DNA of 18,508 nucleotides, taken from contig JANYEU010000093.1 in assembly GCA_025362915.1 (NCBI GenBank), forward strand, positions 1 to 18,508, given 5' to 3'. Origin of the DNA: Chitinophagaceae bacterium (lineage in GTDB: Bacteria; Bacteroidota; Bacteroidia; Chitinophagales; Chitinophagaceae). Of this stretch, positions 14,108 to 18,508 are shown one piece after another. Under the pieces are notes generated by a model. It was given only the letters and a program-made list of their open reading frames with translations. It was not told the DNA's origin and searched no databases. Position 1 is the first letter of the stretch; the number at the start of each line of letters is the position of its first letter. The position numbers were made by a program, and so were the translations under genes.

Positions 14108-15321
14108 CCATATTTAACCTTGCCACTACTTACGGGTTCTTTAAAAATAAAAAGATTGATACCAATATCCTTTATTTACTGATAGGCATTACCCTTACTT
14201 TCATTTCGCTTACGGCACCAATACAACTTCACGGGCATTACATCACCTTATTCTGGGCATCGGAAACGGTATTGCTATATTGGCTTTATTTGAAATCGAG
14301 AATAAGAATTGTTCAATTGACTTCCATGATTATTTGGGCTGCCATGGCCTTTAGCCTGTTGATGGATTGGCAAAGCACCTATTCGGATACATCAATTGCT
14401 ATCAGGATAATATTTAATAAAGGATTTATTGCGGGCATATATTGCTCTGCAGCAACTTTGATTTTATATACACTTGCCCAAAAAGAAGAGCTGGATGAAG
14501 AATACCTGAAATGGAGCTACAAACAATACAAATCTATATTATTGATTATAGCCACCATACTTTTATTCATCACCGGATTATTGGAAATAGGGTATCAATT
14601 TGAACATTATTATCCAAATGAAGGCATTGCACAATTGTACACATTGGCCTATATAAATGTCTTTATTCTAGTGGTAGCAGTTACAAAGGCAGTATTGCAA
14701 GAGGTAGAAAAATATCAATTCGTCAAGCAGTATTTATTTATTGCCGGTATCATACTCTACCTGATAAGTTTATTCCGTGTTTATCCTATTCAGGCAATGT
14801 TATTACAACAACAAACGCACGTACTACATTTTTCTATCAATTGGGTAAGTGCAGCTATTGTGGGTGTTTTCTTATTCAAACTTATCAAATGGCTTCGCTC
14901 AGCTGAGAATATACCAGATAATACCATGAATATTTATGTATGGATTTCCTGTGCAATAATTGTTTTGTTTTTGAGTGTAGAAATCAATTTCATGACAAAC
15001 CTGGTTTTCTATTCCAAGAATAATTCGTTAGATGATATCAGCAGTGTTTATATAAAAACAGGATTGCCAATACTGTGGGGCATTTGTTCTTTTGTATTTA
15101 TGTGGTTTGGCATGAAATACAAATACAAAAAGTTACGGATAATATCACTCTCACTTTTTCTTGTTACGCTATTAAAACTGTTTATTTTTGATCTCAACAA
15201 CATCCCTGTTGCGGGCAAGATAGCCGCATTTTTCTGCTTGGGTATATTACTACTTGTAGTCTCTTTCATGTATCAAAGACTTAAAAAAATAATCATTGAA
15301 GATGAACATAAAACACCTTAA
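14065..15321 (+). CDS. DUF2339 membrane protein, C-terminal part (gene broken by frameshift)
   Basis: Second half of the same DUF2339 gene. The frame is open upstream of the ATG at 14065 and joins the first half near 14053, so that ATG is probably an internal Met rather than a start. The 418 residues are almost entirely transmembrane helices, with the family-like LHGHYITLFWASETVLLYWL near the front. The last segment has KLFIFDLNNIPVAGKIAAFF and a final helix before a basic tail (MYQRLKKIIIEDEHKTP). The gene overlaps the next one (ATG at 15302) by 20 bases, which points to translational coupling with the DUF3999-like protein. If the frameshift is real, this half would be poorly translated and the downstream gene may be affected too. 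Confidence 0.85.
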   Translation: MDAASYRGIFCILLAIFNLATTYGFFKNKKIDTNILYLLIGITLTFISLTAPIQLHGHYITLFWASETVLLYWLYLKSRIRIVQLTSMIIWAAMAFSLLMDWQSTYSDTSIAIRIIFNKGFIAGIYCSAATLILYTLAQKEELDEEYLKWSYKQYKSILLIIATILLFITGLLEIGYQFEHYYPNEGIAQLYTLAYINVFILVVAVTKAVLQEVEKYQFVKQYLFIAGIILYLISLFRVYPIQAMLLQQQTHVLHFSINWVSAAIVGVFLFKLIKWLRSAENIPDNTMNIYVWISCAIIVLFLSVEINFMTNLVFYSKNNSLDDISSVYIKTGLPILWGICSFVFMWFGMKYKYKKLRIISLSLFLVTLLKLFIFDLNNIPVAGKIAAFFCLGILLLVVSFMYQRLKKIIIEDEHKTP

Positions 15322-16513
15322 ACAACTGGTATTATTGATTTTATTTACAGCAATAAGCTGCATTGCTTCTGCCCAAATGCACTTTAAATACAGTGCAGCA
15401 CTCGATAGTATCAAGCAAAGTGGGTTCTATCGTATTCCACTTTCGTCCAGTGTATTGGCAAAATGTCAAAAAGACTTTGCAGATTTAAGGATATTGGACA
15501 ATGCTGGCAGCCCGGCAGCTTATATCCTACAAACTGAAAAGGGAGATTTCTACACAACACCAATGATTGATTTGCCAATAATTAAAAAAGGAAAAGAGGC
15601 AGACAAGCAATGGCATGTTACCTTGGAAAACAACGCTAAAAGAAGTATTGATTGCATTGTGTTGACAGTGAAGAGAACTTCTGCCAATAGAAATATTACC
15701 CTTAGTGGAAGTGATGATAACAAACATTGGTATGTGATAAGCGAAAACTATAATCCGGAATACACAATCTCCCAACCAGATAGCCGGTCTCTTTATTTTC
15801 CTTTAAGTTCTTACAGATACTTTCAGATTACCCTTTTTGGGAAAGACTTATTACCAATAGATATTGAAAAGACGGGTGTTTTTTCAAATAAGATTACCGC
15901 ACCTCAATATTCTGAAATCCCCTTATCCTATCATTTAACCCAAAAAGATAGTAATAATAAGAAAAGCTATATAAAAATTTCTTTTGATGAAGCTAATCCA
16001 ATCGAAAGGATTCGCCTGAAGCTTAATGCAAAATATTATAAAAGGCACCTAAGCATCTATAATTCTTTAGATAATATGCCGCTATGCGATACCGTGATCA
16101 GTTCTTTTAATGGAGAATATCCTACTATAAACCTTTCTTGTAAGGAAAAGGCATTGTGGATGGTTATGGATAATGAAGACAATAGCCCGTTGAAAATAAA
16201 TGAAATAAATTTTGACCAGTTGAATCGTTCATTGGTCGCCTATCTTGATTCGTCCAAGAAATATCAACTCTACTTTGGCGATTCCACCCTTGCATTGCCC
16301 AGTTATGATATTGCATCTTTTAAAGACAGTATCAATCAACATATTTCGGCTATTTCTATTGGTACAATCAATAAGATAAATATTGCCTACCAACCTAAAC
16401 TGCCTTCAGATAGAAACAAATGGATACTGTGGTTTTGTATTGGCTTGGCACTATTGCTATTATCTGGCATGACTTTCAAAATGCTAAAGGATATTGGTAG
16501 TAGAAAACAGTAG
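15302..16513 (+). CDS. DUF3999-like exported protein with C-terminal membrane anchor
   Basis: A 403-residue protein from the ATG at 15302; a TTG six bases upstream is possible but less likely. A signal peptide is clear (LVLLILFTAISCIASAQ, ending about residue 25). The body is a predicted beta-rich exported domain containing a motif-level resemblance to F5/8-type carbohydrate-binding folds: LSGSDDNKHWYVIS, then YFPLSSYRYFQITLFG and IERIRLKLNAKYYKRHLSIY. A single membrane helix lies near the C-terminus (WILWFCIGLALLLLSG) with a short basic cytoplasmic tail. This layout and its overlap with the DUF2339 gene match the DUF3999 family, which I know as a frequent neighbour of DUF2339. Function is unknown; the pair probably forms an inner-membrane complex with a periplasmic part. 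Confidence 0.75.
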   Translation: MNIKHLKQLVLLILFTAISCIASAQMHFKYSAALDSIKQSGFYRIPLSSSVLAKCQKDFADLRILDNAGSPAAYILQTEKGDFYTTPMIDLPIIKKGKEADKQWHVTLENNAKRSIDCIVLTVKRTSANRNITLSGSDDNKHWYVISENYNPEYTISQPDSRSLYFPLSSYRYFQITLFGKDLLPIDIEKTGVFSNKITAPQYSEIPLSYHLTQKDSNNKKSYIKISFDEANPIERIRLKLNAKYYKRHLSIYNSLDNMPLCDTVISSFNGEYPTINLSCKEKALWMVMDNEDNSPLKINEINFDQLNRSLVAYLDSSKKYQLYFGDSTLALPSYDIASFKDSINQHISAISIGTINKINIAYQPKLPSDRNKWILWFCIGLALLLLSGMTFKMLKDIGSRKQ

Positions 16514-16551
16514 CATTTATAGCTGATACATTCCCTTACAAGCCTCCTGTT

Positions 16552-16635
16552 ATTGTCATTCAATAGCTAATCATTGTCGTTCAATAGCTAACTATTGTCA
16601 TTCATTAGCTAATGATTATTGTTCAACAGCCAATT
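16552..16635. repeat. Second 21-bp tandem repeat array (4 units)
   Basis: Four adjacent 21-bp units built on ATTGTCATTCAATAGCTAA, the last one diverged. Unit 3 contains the perfect 12-bp palindrome CATTAGCTAATG (16603-16614). The unit sequence differs from that of the 7528-7779 array, but the period is the same. It fills much of the spacer between the DUF3999-like and GH3 genes. One frame is open, but it has no start codon and ends in the last unit. Confidence 0.88.
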
Positions 16636-16710
16636 AATTAAAACCACCAGGAATAATATTTCCGTTCTCTATTAGCAATTATCTTTATTTTGTTGGAATA
16701 AATTTTATCC

Positions 16711-18465
16711 ATGCACAAGAAGGTTATCATAGTTTGTCTGTTGTTTTTTATTGCCCCTCATGCTTTCTCCCAACAATTTTACAAGCGGTCGCACGCTGCC
16801 AAACGCTGGGTAAAAAAGCAATACAAATTGCTTTCTGATGATGAAAAGATTGCGCAGCTAATGGTTGTCAGGGCGCACAGCAACCTCGGGGCAGATCATG
16901 TGCAACAGGTAACCGAGTTGATAAAAAAATATAATGTGGGCGCACTTTGTTTTTTTCAAGGTGGGCCTGTGCGGCAGGCGGTGCTTACAAATTATTATCA
17001 AAGTATTGCCAAGACACCGCTGATGGTTTGCATAGATGGCGAATGGGGATTGGGAATGCGGTTGGATAGCATTGTAAATTTTCCGCATCAGTTAATGATG
17101 GGTGCTACCAATGATGCTGATTTTGTTTACAAAATGGGTAATGCAGTAGGGTTCCAGTGCAAGCGAATGGGCATTAATGTTAATTATGCCCCCGTGGTTG
17201 ATGTAAATAACAATCCTGAAAACCCTGTGATAAACGATAGGAGTTTTGGTGAGGATAAATATAAGGTGGCTGCTTTTGGCGTACAATATATGAAGGGATT
17301 GCAGGCCGAAAACGTGATGGCTTGTGCCAAACACTTCCCTGGGCATGGCGATGTTTCGGTGGATAGTCATTTGGATTTACCCATCATTAACAAAACCCGC
17401 GAAGCATTGGATTCGTTGGAATTATATCCTTTTAGGGAGATGATAAAAGCGGGTGTGGGCAGCGTAATGATGGCGCATTTATACATTCCTGCCATTGATA
17501 CCACCTCCCATTTGGCAACTTCTCTATCTCCCAAAGCAGTGGATGGTTTATTGCGCAAGCAACTTGGCTTTAAAGGAATCACCATAACCGATGGGCTGGA
17601 AATGAAAGGGATAAGTAAATATTTTCCTGACGGGGAAGCTAGTATGCAAGCCTTGGTGGCGGGTAATGACATGCTCTGTTTGCCAACTGATATACAAGGT
17701 GCCATCAATAAGACAAAACAAGCCATTGCCGACAAAAGATTGAGTTGGAAGAAGATAAACTGGAGCGTAAAAAAGGTATTATTGGCTAAATATAATATGG
17801 GATTGAATAATTTTCAGCCGATAGATACCAGCCATTTGGTAGCCGATTTGAATGTAGAAACAAACTATATAAAAACAGGTATTGCCCGCAATGCCATTAC
17901 GCTTCTAAATGATAATGGCAAGGTTCTTCCATTAAAGGCAGAAAAAAAGATTGCTTACATAGCTATTGGGGTGAATAAGGAAAATGCTTTGAGTACTCGG
18001 TTAAAGACAGACTTAAATAGTGATATTTATTTCTTTTCAGGCGATGCGAATGCTGTTCATATAAAGGAAACTATAGAGCCACAAACGGGGGTAAAAAAGA
18101 TAGATGCCATTGGCGATATGCAAAGTGCGGAAGAGCTGATTACGCTGCTGAAACATAAAACTTACGATGCAATAGTAATTGGTGTTCACAACTATAGCCG
18201 CCGCCCTGCTAATAATTATGGATTGAGCAAGGCATCAATTTGTTTGATAAATCAGTTGCAGCAACAGCCAAACAGTACTTCTTTATTTTTTGGTAACCCT
18301 TACGCACTAAAGGTTTCGTGCGGTGCGCCCAACCTTATTGCCTGTTATGAAGATGATGACATAATTCAGCAAGCCGCTGCAGACATATTGGAAGGAAAAG
18401 CTAAAGCTGTGGGTACACTTCCCGTAACGGTGTGCGAGAACTTAAAGTTTGGAATGGGATTATAA
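16711..18465 (+). CDS. Exported glycoside hydrolase family 3 protein (beta-N-acetylhexosaminidase-like)
   Basis: A 584-residue secreted GH3 enzyme. A signal peptide covers about residues 1-20 (VIIVCLLFFIAPHAFS). The GH3 barrel spans about 40-365 and carries the NagZ-type motif KHFPGHGD (207-214), the Asp-His dyad typical of N-acetylglucosaminidases (Asp218 and His220 in VDSH), and the nucleophile Asp294 in ITDGLEMKG. A C-terminal GH3-type domain follows (about 390-584, starting ARNAITLLNDNGKVLPL, ending GTLPVTVC). Likely activity is release of terminal N-acetylglucosamine-type residues from peptidoglycan or chitin fragments in the periplasm or outside. Some Bacteroidota GH3 proteins are about 1000 residues with an added beta-lactamase-like domain; this one lacks it. 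The ATG at 16711 gives a good signal peptide. A weak TATCTTTA box lies about 25 bases upstream. Confidence 0.92.
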   Translation: MHKKVIIVCLLFFIAPHAFSQQFYKRSHAAKRWVKKQYKLLSDDEKIAQLMVVRAHSNLGADHVQQVTELIKKYNVGALCFFQGGPVRQAVLTNYYQSIAKTPLMVCIDGEWGLGMRLDSIVNFPHQLMMGATNDADFVYKMGNAVGFQCKRMGINVNYAPVVDVNNNPENPVINDRSFGEDKYKVAAFGVQYMKGLQAENVMACAKHFPGHGDVSVDSHLDLPIINKTREALDSLELYPFREMIKAGVGSVMMAHLYIPAIDTTSHLATSLSPKAVDGLLRKQLGFKGITITDGLEMKGISKYFPDGEASMQALVAGNDMLCLPTDIQGAINKTKQAIADKRLSWKKINWSVKKVLLAKYNMGLNNFQPIDTSHLVADLNVETNYIKTGIARNAITLLNDNGKVLPLKAEKKIAYIAIGVNKENALSTRLKTDLNSDIYFFSGDANAVHIKETIEPQTGVKKIDAIGDMQSAEELITLLKHKTYDAIVIGVHNYSRRPANNYGLSKASICLINQLQQQPNSTSLFFGNPYALKVSCGAPNLIACYEDDDIIQQAAADILEGKAKAVGTLPVTVCENLKFGMGL

Positions 18466-18468
18466 GAT

Positions 18469-18505
18469 GCCACAAAGACACTAAGGCAGAAAGAAGCACT
18501 AAGAA
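18469..18505. repeat. Short degenerate CACAAAGA/CACTAAGR repeat at the window end
   Basis: Directly after the GH3 stop, the sequence repeats a CACWAAGR theme (CACAAAGA, CACTAAGG, a diverged copy, CACTAAGA). Such CACAAAGACAC-type strings occur between genes in various bacteria. The array may continue past the window. Confidence 0.4.
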
Positions 18506-18508
18506 TAA

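Noticed and set aside
16554..16634. Short peptide encoded by the 4-unit repeat
   Set aside because: One frame is open, but there is no start codon, and a stop occurs in the frame shortly upstream and at the last unit.
1..18508. Mobile element, prophage, toxin-antitoxin or defence island
   Set aside because: No transposase, integrase, phage, restriction, CRISPR or toxin motif was found in the translated frames, and there are no long terminal inverted repeats or duplicated att sites near the tRNA.

Overview
The window looks like a chromosomal segment from the phylum Bacteroidota, probably the Chitinophagaceae or a close relative. Three things point there: AT-rich DNA with A/T-rich leaders and few classical Shine-Dalgarno sites; several TAnnTTTG-type promoter boxes; and the gene families present (DUF6089-type beta-barrel, BrxA/BrxB bacilliredoxin, the Bacteroidota form of Lgt, a GHTPYF-type PdxA, a DUF2339/DUF3999 pair and an exported GH3 enzyme). 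The family-level placement is inference.

Left part (1-4330). The 3' end of an outer-membrane beta-barrel gene is closed by a terminator. A rhomboid protease follows, convergent with a small heat-shock protein (Hsp20) gene. A spacer with a good operator-like palindrome separates hsp20 from a divergent bacilliredoxin gene. Next come a degenerate heptamer repeat, a terminator and lgt, the enzyme that lipidates prolipoproteins.

Middle (4291-8142). On the minus strand, a CHASE3-PAS-PAS-PAS histidine kinase and a stand-alone receiver protein form a two-gene signalling operon ending in a hairpin terminator. Upstream of it lies an 822-bp spacer carrying twelve copies of a 21-bp tandem repeat.

Right-middle (8143-12694). 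uxuA (mannonate dehydratase), pdxA (vitamin B6 synthesis) and a LacX-like aldose-epimerase gene run together and end in a very long hairpin. A DAG-kinase-like lipid kinase gene follows, then tRNA-Phe(GAA) with its own promoter box and terminator.

Right part (12802-18508). A large DUF2339 membrane-protein gene is split by a one-base frameshift. It overlaps a DUF3999-like exported and membrane-anchored protein gene; together they look like an uncharacterised envelope pair. A second 21-bp repeat array then precedes an exported GH3 beta-N-acetylhexosaminidase-like gene, which ends near the window edge.

Most genes are ordinary housekeeping or envelope genes. I do not see a clear new defence, mobile or biosynthetic system. 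The strongest unexplained signal is a set of short-period repeats (7 bp, and 21 bp twice) in otherwise empty spacers, one with 42-bp higher-order structure. The DUF2339/DUF3999 pair and the hsp20 palindrome come next.
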